A stretch of 64,000 nucleotides of DNA, from the NCBI RefSeq assembly GCF_023634765.1, contig NZ_JAMLFX010000017.1:1-64000 (forward strand). Direction: 5' to 3'. Source of the DNA: Pseudomonas sp. AKS31 (GTDB lineage: Bacteria; Pseudomonadota; Gammaproteobacteria; Pseudomonadales; Pseudomonadaceae). The stretch's first letter is position 1. Each line of letters starts with the position of its first letter. The position numbers and the translations under genes were made by a program. Below the pieces are notes generated by a model, which had not been told where the DNA came from, ran no database searches, and was given only the letters and a program-made list of their open reading frames with translations. Positions 25,172-33,721 of the stretch are shown here, in pieces.

Positions 25172-26983
25172 TCAGTCTGCGAGCCCCATCACTCGTCGAT
25201 AGAATTTCCATTCCTGTTCCAGCGCATGCGCCTGATTGGCGGCGCGGCGGAAGCCGTGGCGTTCGTCGGGGTAGTAATGTGCTTCGACAGCGATGCCGTT
25301 CTGCTCCAGCGCCGTGACCATGTCGCGGGTCTGTTGCGGCACGACCACGGCGTCCAGTTCACCCTGAAAGAAGATCACCGGCACGCGGATGTTGCTCGCG
25401 TGCAGCAAGGGGGTGCGGGCGGCGTAGCGTTCGGCGTCTTGCTCGGGATCGCCGATCAGCCAGTCCAGATAATCACCCTCGAATTTATGTGTTGCCCGAG
25501 CCAATGCAACCGGGTCGCTGACGCCGTACAAACTCGCTCCAGCGCGGAAGACTTGCTTGAACGCCAGCGCACATAACGTGGTGTAGCCACCTGCGCTGCC
25601 GCCACGAATGAATGCGCGATCACCGTCGATCAAACCCTGGCCGGCGAGATGACTCACCACGGCGCAAGCATCCTCGACATCCACCTCGCCCCAGCTCAGA
25701 TGCAAGGCCTGCCGATATTCGCGGCCATAACCGCTGCTGCCGCGATAGTTGAGATCGGCGACGGCAAAGCCGCGTTGCGTCCAGTACTGGATGCGTGGAT
25801 CGAGCATCGGGTAGCAGGCCGATGTCGGGCCACCGTGGATGAACACCACCAGTGGTGGGTTTGTCTCGCCGCTCATGGCCGGATAAAAGAACCCGTGTGC
25901 TTCGCTTGAACCGCTTGGATAACGCAGTGTTTGCGGGCGGCTGATGCGATCTGCGGGCAAGGGCGCTACGCCACCGGCCAGTACGTTCACTTTGCGCGTC
26001 GCCCGATCAATGGCGATGACCGCTGCAGGGCTGATCGGCGAGGCGGCAATGCAGTAGATAAATTGTGCATCCAAAGCGAGATGACGGAAGCGGCTGTAGT
26101 CGCCGGTGAAGTCTTCATCACCGAGGGTCAGGCGACCAAAACCGCCTTCGCTCCAACTGGCGATAAACGAATCGCCAACCGGTAACCAGGTGCAGCCGCC
26201 CAGTTGCCACGGCGCGGGCGCATGATCGGCCGGCGCAGCGGGCATGGGTTTCAAACCGTCGGCAGTCTCTAGCCACGGTTGCCAGAATCCACCGCGATCG
26301 GTCAGGCAATACAGGCGACCTTCGGCATCGAAGCGCGGTTGTTGAATGGATTCTTCAAGCTCAGCACCGGCAATGCATCGCGGCGCATTAAAAGCGCCAT
26401 CATTTGAACGCTTGGCCACCATCAACCGGGTCGACGTCCACGGCTGATGTGGTCGACTCCACTCGATCCACGCCAAGCGCTGGCCATCCGGGCTGAGGGT
26501 TGGCGCCGCATAAAAATCCGCGCCCTCAGCCAACAAATGCCGCACACCGTCAGTCAGATCAATCGCTATGAGTCGATGTTGATCCTGTTGTTCTTCCACC
26601 GCCAGAACCTGGCCAAAAGCAAAATGGAGATCGCCATAACGGCACTCTCCCGACGTCAGCGCCTCTGGCTCACCACTCAGCGTCTGGTGATACAACTGCT
26701 GATCCGCCTCAGCAACGAAAACCACCCCATCGGGCGTCAGACAAAAAGCACCACCGCCATATTCGTACACGCGACTGCGCACGCTGAAGCCATCGGGTGT
26801 CAGACACTTCGCCACGCCATCACGCCAATGCCAGATCCGGCACGCGGCATCTTCCGGGCGGTATTCATTCCAGAACAGCCCGTTGGCACCGAGTTGCAGT
26901 TCGGCGAAATCCATGCCGGCAGCGACGGCTTGCGAGGCGCTGAAAGGCTCAGCCCTTGGCGATGAGGCGCGAGTTTCGTTCAT
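25172..26983 (-). CDS. S9-family peptidase at the end of the PQQ operon
   Basis: A 603-residue serine peptidase with an N-terminal beta-propeller (about 20-340) and a C-terminal alpha/beta-hydrolase domain. The Ser is in IRGGSAGGYTT (near 461), the Asp in GELDAVVVP (near 545) and the His in YPDERHGFRRA (near 577). Several Pseudomonas carry this gene directly after pqqE (named pqqH or pqqM in different strains). A role in PQQ precursor peptide processing is plausible but not shown by sequence. It overlaps the pqqE end by 35 bases. Confidence 0.92.
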   Translation of the reverse strand: MNETRASSPRAEPFSASQAVAAGMDFAELQLGANGLFWNEYRPEDAACRIWHWRDGVAKCLTPDGFSVRSRVYEYGGGAFCLTPDGVVFVAEADQQLYHQTLSGEPEALTSGECRYGDLHFAFGQVLAVEEQQDQHRLIAIDLTDGVRHLLAEGADFYAAPTLSPDGQRLAWIEWSRPHQPWTSTRLMVAKRSNDGAFNAPRCIAGAELEESIQQPRFDAEGRLYCLTDRGGFWQPWLETADGLKPMPAAPADHAPAPWQLGGCTWLPVGDSFIASWSEGGFGRLTLGDEDFTGDYSRFRHLALDAQFIYCIAASPISPAAVIAIDRATRKVNVLAGGVAPLPADRISRPQTLRYPSGSSEAHGFFYPAMSGETNPPLVVFIHGGPTSACYPMLDPRIQYWTQRGFAVADLNYRGSSGYGREYRQALHLSWGEVDVEDACAVVSHLAGQGLIDGDRAFIRGGSAGGYTTLCALAFKQVFRAGASLYGVSDPVALARATHKFEGDYLDWLIGDPEQDAERYAARTPLLHASNIRVPVIFFQGELDAVVVPQQTRDMVTALEQNGIAVEAHYYPDERHGFRRAANQAHALEQEWKFYRRVMGLAD

Positions 26984-28109
26984 TGCGGAAGGCCAGTTGT
27001 TCGATGGTTTGAGTGGCAGTCTCGGCTTCTTCGCGGGCCTTGAGGATCACGCCGTGATGTTCGGACTTGCTGCACACCGGGTCGGCATTGCTCGCATCAC
27101 CGGTGAGCATGAACGCCTGACAGCGGCAGCCGCCGAAGTCTTTTTCTTTCTCGTCGCAGGAGCGGCACGGCTCGGGCATCCAGTCGTAACCACGGAAGCG
27201 GTTGAAGCCGAACGAGTCGTACCAGATGTGCTGCATGCTGTGATCGCGCACATTGGGGAATTGCACCGGCAACTGTCGGGCGCCATGACAGGGCAGGGCG
27301 GTGCCATCCGGGGTGACCGTCAGAAAAATACTGCCCCAGCCGTTCATGCAGGCTTTCGGGCGTTCTTCGTAGTAGTCCGGGGTGACGAAAATCAGTTTGC
27401 ACGGATGCCCTTCGGCTTCCAGTTTCGCCCGATATTCGTTGGTGACGCGTTCAGCGCGCACCAGTTGTTCCTTGGTCGGCAGCAGGCCGACCCGATTGAG
27501 CTGCGCCCAACCGTAAAACTGGCAGGTGGCGAGTTCGACAAAGTCGGCCTCAAGCGCAATGCACAGCTCGATAATGCGGTCGATCTTGTCGATGTTGTGC
27601 CGGTGGGTGACGAAGTTCAGCACCATCGGATAGCCGTGGGCCTTTACTGCGCGAGCCATTTCCAGCTTTTGCGCGAAGGCCTTTTTAGAGCCAGCGAGCA
27701 GGTTGTTCACTTGCTCGTCGCTGGCCTGGAAGCTGATCTGGATGTGATCCAGGCCGGCCTTCTTGAAGTCGCTGATTTTCTGTTCAGTCAGGCCGATGCC
27801 GGAGGTGATCAGGTTGGTGTAGAAACCCAACTGCCGCGCCTCGCGGATCAGCTCGGCCAGGTCCTGACGCACCAGCGGCTCGCCGCCGGAAAAGCCCAGT
27901 TGCGCCGCGCCCATCTCCCGCGCTTCGCGGAACACTTTGATCCACTGCTCGGTGCTCAGCTCTTTGCCCTGCTCGGCGAAATCCAGCGGATTGGAGCAGT
28001 ACGGGCATTGCAGCGGGCAGCGGTAGGTCAGCTCGGCGAGCAGCCACAGAGGCAGGCCAACTTCCGGTTTCGCCGGCAGATCAGGCAAGGGTGATCCAGT
28101 GCTGGCCAC
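26949..28109 (-). CDS. pqqE: PqqA peptide cyclase (radical SAM)
   Basis: A radical-SAM enzyme that, with PqqD, forms the Glu-Tyr carbon-carbon bond in PqqA. It has 386 residues from a GTG start at 28109; GGAGG lies six bases before it, which decides the start even though the open frame extends further up. The SAM-cluster cysteines are C31, C35 and C38 in CPLQCPYC. The SPASM-domain cysteines are in CMNGWGSIFLTVTPDG, LPCHGARQ and CRSCDEKEKDFGGCRCQ. It overlaps the pqqD end by 29 bases. Confidence 0.95.
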   Translation of the reverse strand: MASTGSPLPDLPAKPEVGLPLWLLAELTYRCPLQCPYCSNPLDFAEQGKELSTEQWIKVFREAREMGAAQLGFSGGEPLVRQDLAELIREARQLGFYTNLITSGIGLTEQKISDFKKAGLDHIQISFQASDEQVNNLLAGSKKAFAQKLEMARAVKAHGYPMVLNFVTHRHNIDKIDRIIELCIALEADFVELATCQFYGWAQLNRVGLLPTKEQLVRAERVTNEYRAKLEAEGHPCKLIFVTPDYYEERPKACMNGWGSIFLTVTPDGTALPCHGARQLPVQFPNVRDHSMQHIWYDSFGFNRFRGYDWMPEPCRSCDEKEKDFGGCRCQAFMLTGDASNADPVCSKSEHHGVILKAREEAETATQTIEQLAFRNERNSRLIAKG

Positions 28110-28356
28110 GGGCAACCTCCATGAATTGCTCGATGTCGTCACCGAGTTCGGGCACGCCGGGGAACTGCTGACCGAGTTCGGCGATGATAGCGGCGACATC
28201 ACGTTCGCCGTCAATCAAACCGCCGATGAATGCGGCCGTTTTATTGAGCTTGATCATGCCCTCGGGGTACAGCAGCACGTGGCCTTTCTGTGCCGGTTCG
28301 AACTGGAAGCGGTAGCCGGGACGCCAGGTTGGGACTTTGCTGCGGTCGAAACTCAT
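28081..28356 (-). CDS. pqqD: PqqA-binding chaperone
   Basis: A 91-residue RiPP-recognition protein that presents the PqqA peptide to PqqE. The family sequence is clear: WRPGYRFQFEPAQKGHVLLYP, then KLNKTAAFIGGLIDGERDVA and the winged-helix C-terminus. Its ATG overlaps the pqqC stop by four bases and its 3-prime end lies inside pqqE, so the three are translationally coupled. Confidence 0.96.
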   Translation of the reverse strand: MSFDRSKVPTWRPGYRFQFEPAQKGHVLLYPEGMIKLNKTAAFIGGLIDGERDVAAIIAELGQQFPGVPELGDDIEQFMEVARGQHWITLA

Positions 28357-29105
28357 AAGGTGATTCCTTTATGCCAGACGCGTTGTTCGGTCACGCTGTG
28401 ATACGGCGGTCGGTTCAGTTCGTAGGCCATGCTCATGGCATCGAGCATGCTCCAAAGAATGTCCAGTTTGAACTGGAGAATTTCCAGCATGCGCTCCTGG
28501 CCTTCGCGGGTCTTGTAGTGCTCAAGCGTGATCGCCAGACCATGCTCGACATCACGCCGCGCCTGACCGAGGCGGGTGCGGAAGTATTCGTAACCGGCCG
28601 GGTCAATCCACGGGTAATGCTGCGGCCAACTGTCGAGGCGCGACTGGTGGATCTGCGGCGCGAACAGTTCGGTCAGCGAGCTGCTGGCGGCTTCCTGCCA
28701 ACTGGCGCGACGGGCGAAGTTGACGTAGGCATCGACAGCGAAACGCACACCAGGCAGCACCAGCTCCTGGGAGCGCAGTTGATCCGGGTCGAGACCGACC
28801 GCTTGACCGAGGCGCAGCCAGGCTTCGATACCGCCATCCTCACCGGGAGCGCCGTCGTGGTCGAGCAAGCGTTGAATCCACTCGCGGCGGATTTCCCGGT
28901 CGGGGCAGTTGGCGAGGATCGCTGAGTCCTTCAGGGGGATGTTCACCTGATAGTAGAAGCGGTTGGCGACCCAGCCCTGAATCTGCTCACGGGTGGCGCG
29001 GCCTTCGTACATCGCCACGTGGTAGGGGTGGTAGATGTGGTAGTACGCGCCTTTGGCGCGCAGGGCCGCTTCGAATTCGGCGGGGGACAGCGGTTGGTCG
29101 GTCAT
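28353..29105 (-). CDS. pqqC: pyrroloquinoline-quinone synthase
   Basis: This cofactor-free oxidase performs the last ring closure and eight-electron oxidation to PQQ. It has 250 residues, the usual length. YHIYHPYHVAMYEGRATREQ with the active-site His residues, NRFYYQVNIPLKDSAIL, and the C-terminal DILWSMLDAMSMAYEL are typical. It begins 132 bases after pqqB, with a REP-like inverted repeat between them. Confidence 0.96.
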   Translation of the reverse strand: MTDQPLSPAEFEAALRAKGAYYHIYHPYHVAMYEGRATREQIQGWVANRFYYQVNIPLKDSAILANCPDREIRREWIQRLLDHDGAPGEDGGIEAWLRLGQAVGLDPDQLRSQELVLPGVRFAVDAYVNFARRASWQEAASSSLTELFAPQIHQSRLDSWPQHYPWIDPAGYEYFRTRLGQARRDVEHGLAITLEHYKTREGQERMLEILQFKLDILWSMLDAMSMAYELNRPPYHSVTEQRVWHKGITL

Positions 29106-29157
29106 TGCGGTTCTCCGGGGAACAACCGTTGAAATCTTTGGTGTCTATTCGGACGTC

Positions 29158-29226
29158 ATCGCTGGCAAGCCCCCCACAGTTTTTGTGTACGCCACAGAAC
29201 CCTGTGGGAGCTGGCTTGCCAGCGAT
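29158..29226. repeat. REP-like inverted pair between pqqB and pqqC
   Basis: ATCGCTGGCAAGCCCCCCACA and CCTGTGGGAGCTGGCTTGCCAGCGATGG (29158-29178 and 29201-29226) are inverted copies of a third REP subtype with a GCTGGC/GCCAGC stem. It lies inside the PQQ operon. Confidence 0.8.
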
Positions 29227-29237
29227 GGGGCCATCAG

Positions 29238-30149
29238 TTACAGCACAATACTCATGCCATCGAACGCCACTTCAACATTACGCCGCGCCAGTTCCGCGCG
29301 CTCCGGCGAATCCTCATCAAGAATCGGATTGGTGTTGTTGATGTGGATAAGTACTTTGCGCTGCTCAGGCAGTTGCTCCAGCACTTCGAGCATGCCGCCA
29401 GGCCCGTTCTGCGCCAGGTGGCCCATCTCGCGACCGGTGCGGGTGCCGACGCCACGACGCTGCATTTCATCGTCATCCCACATCGTGCCGTCCACCAGCA
29501 GGCAATCGCTGCCGGCCATGATCTCCAGCAATGGTGCATCGACCTTGCCCAGGCCCGGCGCGTAGAACAATTTGCCGCCGGTGTTCAGGTCTTCAACAAT
29601 CAAACCGATGTTGTCGCCCGGGTGCGGGTCGAAGCGGTGCGGCGAGTACGGCGGTGCGGCGCTGCGCAAGGGCAGCGGGGTGAAACGCAGGTTCGGGCAC
29701 GCGGCCACGGTGAAGCTTTGGTCGAGTTCGATTCGGTTCCAGTTCAAACCGCCATTCCAGTGGGTGAGCATCTTGAACAGCGGGAAACCGGTGCTGAGGT
29801 CTTGGTGAACCATGTCCGTGCACCAGACCTGATGCGGGCAGCCTTCGCGCAGGCTGAGCAGGCCGGTGGTGTGGTCGATCTGGCTGTCCATCAGGATGAT
29901 CGCGCTGATGCCGGTATCACGCAGAGCGCGGCCCGGTTGCATCGGGGCGAAGCTTTGCAGCTGCGCGCGAATGTCTGGCGAGGCGTTGCACAGCACCCAG
30001 TTCACGCCGTCATCGGAAATCGCGATGGACGATTGGGTGCGGGCCTTGGCATTCAGGCTGCCGTCGCGAAAACCTGCGCAATTGACGCAGTTGCAGTTCC
30101 ACTGCGGAAAACCGCCACCGGCGGCCGAACCCAGAATCTGGACGAACAT
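29238..30149 (-). CDS. pqqB: PQQ biosynthesis hydroxylase PqqB
   Basis: A metallo-beta-lactamase-fold protein of 303 residues that hydroxylates the tyrosine of the excised Glu-Tyr dipeptide. GSAAGGGFPQWNCNCVNCAGF near the N-terminus carries the structural-zinc CxCxxC site. DSQIDHTTGLLSLREG and the C-terminal HINNTNPILDEDSPER supply metal-site residues. It follows pqqA after an 81-base gap that contains an attenuator-like hairpin. Confidence 0.96.
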   Translation of the reverse strand: MFVQILGSAAGGGFPQWNCNCVNCAGFRDGSLNAKARTQSSIAISDDGVNWVLCNASPDIRAQLQSFAPMQPGRALRDTGISAIILMDSQIDHTTGLLSLREGCPHQVWCTDMVHQDLSTGFPLFKMLTHWNGGLNWNRIELDQSFTVAACPNLRFTPLPLRSAAPPYSPHRFDPHPGDNIGLIVEDLNTGGKLFYAPGLGKVDAPLLEIMAGSDCLLVDGTMWDDDEMQRRGVGTRTGREMGHLAQNGPGGMLEVLEQLPEQRKVLIHINNTNPILDEDSPERAELARRNVEVAFDGMSIVL

Positions 30150-30173
30150 GAACGCTCCATCATTTCAACGCGG

Positions 30174-30204
30174 AAAATAAAACGCCCCGGCGAGCCGAGG
30201 CGTT
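30174..30204 (-). terminator. attenuator-like hairpin between pqqA and pqqB
   Basis: On the minus strand AACGCCtCGG and CCGgGGCGTT form an imperfect stem followed by TTTATTTT. It is a good intrinsic terminator inside an operon, so it probably lets only part of the transcription pass and leaves extra pqqA message. Confidence 0.75.
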
Positions 30205-30230
30205 GCACTGCAATTCTACGTAAGCAGAAC

Positions 30231-30305
30231 TCAGCGGCTGGCGAAGTACATGGTGACTTCGAAGCCGATACGCAGGTCGGTGTAAGCCGGTTTAGTCCAG
30301 GACAT
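30231..30305 (-). CDS. pqqA: PQQ precursor peptide
   Basis: A 24-residue peptide that is the backbone of PQQ. The conserved Glu16 and Tyr20 (GFEVTMYF) are cross-linked and excised. It starts [12 protein letters not shown] after GAGGAG. It lies downstream of pqqF and upstream of pqqB, with 156 bases before it in which its own promoter is expected; I could not assign clear boxes. A partial terminator follows it. Confidence 0.97.
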
Positions 30306-30461
30306 AGGGTGTCTCCTCAGGTTGGGTGGGATAGCGCTGTCCATAGGTATAGTCCACGGCAGCGCGAAGATGTTCCAAGTAGTTAGGCGGCTATGTTACT
30401 CAAAATTTCACAGGGTTTGCCCGTGAATATTCGAGAAAGCTCCTTGCAGCCTCGGTAATGA

Positions 30462-32882
30462 TCAATTTGTCGTTTGCCATGGGGTGCCGGGCGCGGGGTC
30501 GCTGGCGAGACAGAGCCAGCCACCTTCGGCGTTGATCAAGCGCTGCGCAGCGTTATACAAAGCCTGGCGCTGGAGTTGGCCGATGGCGGCGAGCAATCGC
30601 TCAAGATAATCCGACGAGTGGCCAGCGAGTCTTGCCTGCCAGAGCAGTTCGGCAGCGTCTTTGCTGGACAGATTGGCAACGTCGAATTGATCCGCGAGGT
30701 TTTGCCGCTGCTGGTTGAGGCTGGCCTCATCAAGCCGTTCGATCAGCGTGGGCATACCGTTGAAGTACTGTTGAATGTGCTCAAACAACTCCGCAGTTCT
30801 GGCACCCGGGGATTGCACGCCAAACAGAAGAGCGGTTTGGCCATTCATCTGGCGAAGCGCACTGAAAACCGCATAGCCCAATTGCAATTCGACGCGCAGG
30901 CGCTGGTAGAACGGCGTCTGGCACACCTGCGCCAACAGTCGCCACGCTGCTTCGTCGGCGATGTCGTGACTGGCGGCCGGACAGAACAGCAGCACGGCGT
31001 GTTCGCTGGAGGCGGTATCGACATGGCGCCAGTGTTTTTGCGCGGTGATCGTCGCCGCTACTGCCAGCTGGTTGTCCGGGATTCCGGGAACCCGGCTCAG
31101 GGCCAGGCCCATGGCGGATTGAGTCTGTTGGTTCAGTCCCAACGCGAGGCCGTCCCAGTGCGAAGTTGTCCACAGGCGTTTGGCGTCGTCGCTGGTTTTA
31201 GATGATTCCTGCGTCTGTTCCGGCAGCGCTTTAAGCAACTGGCGAATGGGAATCAGCGGCTGTTCCTGCTCACTACGCGGCGAATTGGCGTCAACGTGCG
31301 TCAGGCATTTCAGCGCATGCTCAAGGACGCTGGGCATTGGCTCCTGCAGGCCGGTGAGCTTGAGCAGCCATTGATTGTTGGCAGCATTGAACGACAATTC
31401 GACCCCGGCCTCACGGGCATCTTGCTGCGTTTGCCGAAGGCTGCGTTGCAGGCGCGATTGCAGATCAGCACTGGCGGCGGCCTCGACCTGCCAACGCAGG
31501 TAAATCGCACCGTCTTCGCCGTTGTCCGGCAGCGCCTGACTGAACTGCATCGGCGATCGTTCGCGCCGGCCGCGCGAACGATCCTGAGCAAACGTGCGCA
31601 GGCCGCGGTGAGCGCTGGTCTGGCCACGGATCAGGCCCGCATTGGCAAGCGGTTCGCTGGCGCGCAGGAATGGATTGGCAGCGGGTAAGCGCCAGTGGGC
31701 GCTGAAGTTATCCACAACGCCAATTTCACGGAGCAAATGTTGGAGGGCGCAGACGCCGCTATCGGACAGACCCCTCTCTTGTTGCTCGCAGTCGAGTCTT
31801 GCCAGTTGCAGAGCGCCGCTGACTTGCTGCAGGCGCTGAAGCAGGGCTGCGTATTGCGCACGCAGCGGCGTCCAGTCCTGTTGCGCGAAGAAGCTCAGCC
31901 AATCCGAAACGTGCTCGCCAATCGCGCTCATTGATTTGGCGGGAGCGGTGAACTGCAGATGCAGCAAGGCTTGTCCGGCAAAGCAATACAGCGGTGCGGC
32001 TTTCAGATCATCCGCCAGATGCTGTTCCTGCAGATGTGCCAGCAACCCACCGGGCTTGGCGCTGTTCAGCCAATGGCAGAGGAATGTCATTGCCTCACCG
32101 GAAGACTCCGGCAAATCTTCAAAAGCAAATAACAGATTGCAGTGTCGCTCACCGACCTGTTGATAACTTTTCACCGCTAACGGCGGGGGCGCAGCCTGCG
32201 TAATTTTATCCCCAACCGGCAACGTCGCTGCGAACTGCTCGGCCAGCGCGTGCAGCTCTTCAAGGCTCTGCGGCCCCACCAGGCTCAGGGTCATTTGCCC
32301 GGTTTGATAGAACTGCTGGTGGAAATCCTTCAACGCCTGTTGAAACACCGGCGACTCCACTTTCAGGCTGTCCCGATTCCCCGCATGAAATCCGCGCAAC
32401 GGGTGCTCTGCCGGTAGACCCTCATACAACGCAAACTGTTGCTGAGCCGCAGGATCCTGTGACCAAGCGACAAATTCCGCCTGCAGCACTTCCCGTTCCC
32501 GCAATTGATCGTCCGGATTCATACGCGGCCTGGTGAGCATGTCTGACAGACGCTGCAGCCCGGCGCTGAACGAACACGTCGGCAGTTCGAAGAAAAAGTC
32601 AGTGGTGCGTTCGCGAGTGCTGGCATTCACCTGGCCACCGTGCCGCTGTACGTAGGCCATCAACCCTTCGTCCGCTGGAAAACGCTCAGTGCCGAGAAAC
32701 AGCAAATGCTCAAGGAAATGCGCCAGCCCCGGCCACGCCAATGGCACGTCATGGCTACCGGCAGCCACCCGCAGGGCAGCGGCACTGCGCTTGAGGCCTG
32801 GCGCATGACGCAGGGTCACGCACAAGCCATTGGCCAGGGTTTCGGTATAAGGGCGGGGGTGAGTCGGCGCAGGCATGGGCAC
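30462..32882 (-). CDS. pqqF: M16-family peptidase of PQQ synthesis
   Basis: A zinc metallopeptidase of 806 residues related to insulinase/pitrilysin. The inverted motif HFLEH is at residues 55-59, with a downstream Glu expected to complete the zinc site. It is taken to release the cross-linked Glu-Tyr from PqqA, possibly with a partner subunit. It is the first gene of the minus-strand cluster pqqF-A-B-C-D-E-peptidase, the order known from fluorescent Pseudomonas. The C-terminal half is more diverged, as usual in M16 proteins. Confidence 0.93.
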   Translation of the reverse strand: MPMPAPTHPRPYTETLANGLCVTLRHAPGLKRSAAALRVAAGSHDVPLAWPGLAHFLEHLLFLGTERFPADEGLMAYVQRHGGQVNASTRERTTDFFFELPTCSFSAGLQRLSDMLTRPRMNPDDQLREREVLQAEFVAWSQDPAAQQQFALYEGLPAEHPLRGFHAGNRDSLKVESPVFQQALKDFHQQFYQTGQMTLSLVGPQSLEELHALAEQFAATLPVGDKITQAAPPPLAVKSYQQVGERHCNLLFAFEDLPESSGEAMTFLCHWLNSAKPGGLLAHLQEQHLADDLKAAPLYCFAGQALLHLQFTAPAKSMSAIGEHVSDWLSFFAQQDWTPLRAQYAALLQRLQQVSGALQLARLDCEQQERGLSDSGVCALQHLLREIGVVDNFSAHWRLPAANPFLRASEPLANAGLIRGQTSAHRGLRTFAQDRSRGRRERSPMQFSQALPDNGEDGAIYLRWQVEAAASADLQSRLQRSLRQTQQDAREAGVELSFNAANNQWLLKLTGLQEPMPSVLEHALKCLTHVDANSPRSEQEQPLIPIRQLLKALPEQTQESSKTSDDAKRLWTTSHWDGLALGLNQQTQSAMGLALSRVPGIPDNQLAVAATITAQKHWRHVDTASSEHAVLLFCPAASHDIADEAAWRLLAQVCQTPFYQRLRVELQLGYAVFSALRQMNGQTALLFGVQSPGARTAELFEHIQQYFNGMPTLIERLDEASLNQQRQNLADQFDVANLSSKDAAELLWQARLAGHSSDYLERLLAAIGQLQRQALYNAAQRLINAEGGWLCLASDPAPGTPWQTTN

Positions 32883-32914
32883 TTCCAGAACAGTGAAGTG
32901 CCCATGCTAGCGGA

Positions 32915-33709
32915 TTAGCGCTTGTTCAGCGCGCCGTAAAGCTCCGGGCGGCGGTCGCTGAGGTAGCGATTGGCCGCGCGTGAATCGATCATCAACTGCC
33001 GATCCAGTTCGCCGACAATCAACGCTTCGTCCAGACCCGCCTGGGCGATGCGGCTGCCGTCCGGCGCGGCGATGCTGCTTTGCCCACAGTAATGGATCTC
33101 GCCTTCATGGCCGCAGTAGTTGGCGTAGGCCACGTAGCACTGGTTTTCGAAAGCCCGGGAACGCACGGTGACGTCGGCGACGAAATCAAATGGAATCATG
33201 TTCGCCGTCGGCACCAGAATCAGCTCGGCGCCGTCGAGGGCCAGGCGTCGGGTGTTTTCCGGGAATTCCAGGTCGTAGCAGATCAGGAAACCGAGTTTCC
33301 AGCCGTTCAATTCAACCACCGGAAAATCGCCTTCGCCGGGGCTGAACATCGAGCGGTCAAGATCACCGAACAGATGCGTCTTGCGGTAGTTGCACAGGCG
33401 TTCACCGTTGGCGTCGATCAACTGCACGGCGTTGTAGATCTGCCCGTCCGCCGTCCGTTCTGGATAGCCATAGACAATCGCCAGACCGGCTGATTTGGCG
33501 ATGCGGCCGATCTGTTGCGCCCATTCCCCGTTGTAGACCTCGGCCAAGGTGCTGACCGCTTCGGCGCCAATGTTGTAGCCGGTCATGAACATCTCCGGCA
33601 GCACCAGCAGATCGGCGCCCTTGGCCTCCATCGCCACTTGATGCAGGCGTTGCAGGTTGGCGGCGGGGTCCAGGGGCAGCGGTGGACATTGATAAAGGGC
33701 TACACGCAT
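32915..33709 (-). CDS. davA: 5-aminopentanamidase (nitrilase superfamily)
   Basis: A 264-residue carbon-nitrogen hydrolase. The Glu-Lys-Cys triad is E39 in LLVLPEMFM, K110 in NYRKTHLFG and C144 in GFLICYDLEFPE. In Pseudomonas, DavA hydrolyses 5-aminovaleramide to 5-aminovalerate, the second step of the lysine monooxygenase route. It lies 12 bases after davB on the same strand, the KT2440 arrangement, which supports this substrate over other nitrilase-family ones. Confidence 0.93.
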   Translation of the reverse strand: MRVALYQCPPLPLDPAANLQRLHQVAMEAKGADLLVLPEMFMTGYNIGAEAVSTLAEVYNGEWAQQIGRIAKSAGLAIVYGYPERTADGQIYNAVQLIDANGERLCNYRKTHLFGDLDRSMFSPGEGDFPVVELNGWKLGFLICYDLEFPENTRRLALDGAELILVPTANMIPFDFVADVTVRSRAFENQCYVAYANYCGHEGEIHYCGQSSIAAPDGSRIAQAGLDEALIVGELDRQLMIDSRAANRYLSDRRPELYGALNKR

Positions 33710-33721
33710 CAGGGATTCCTC

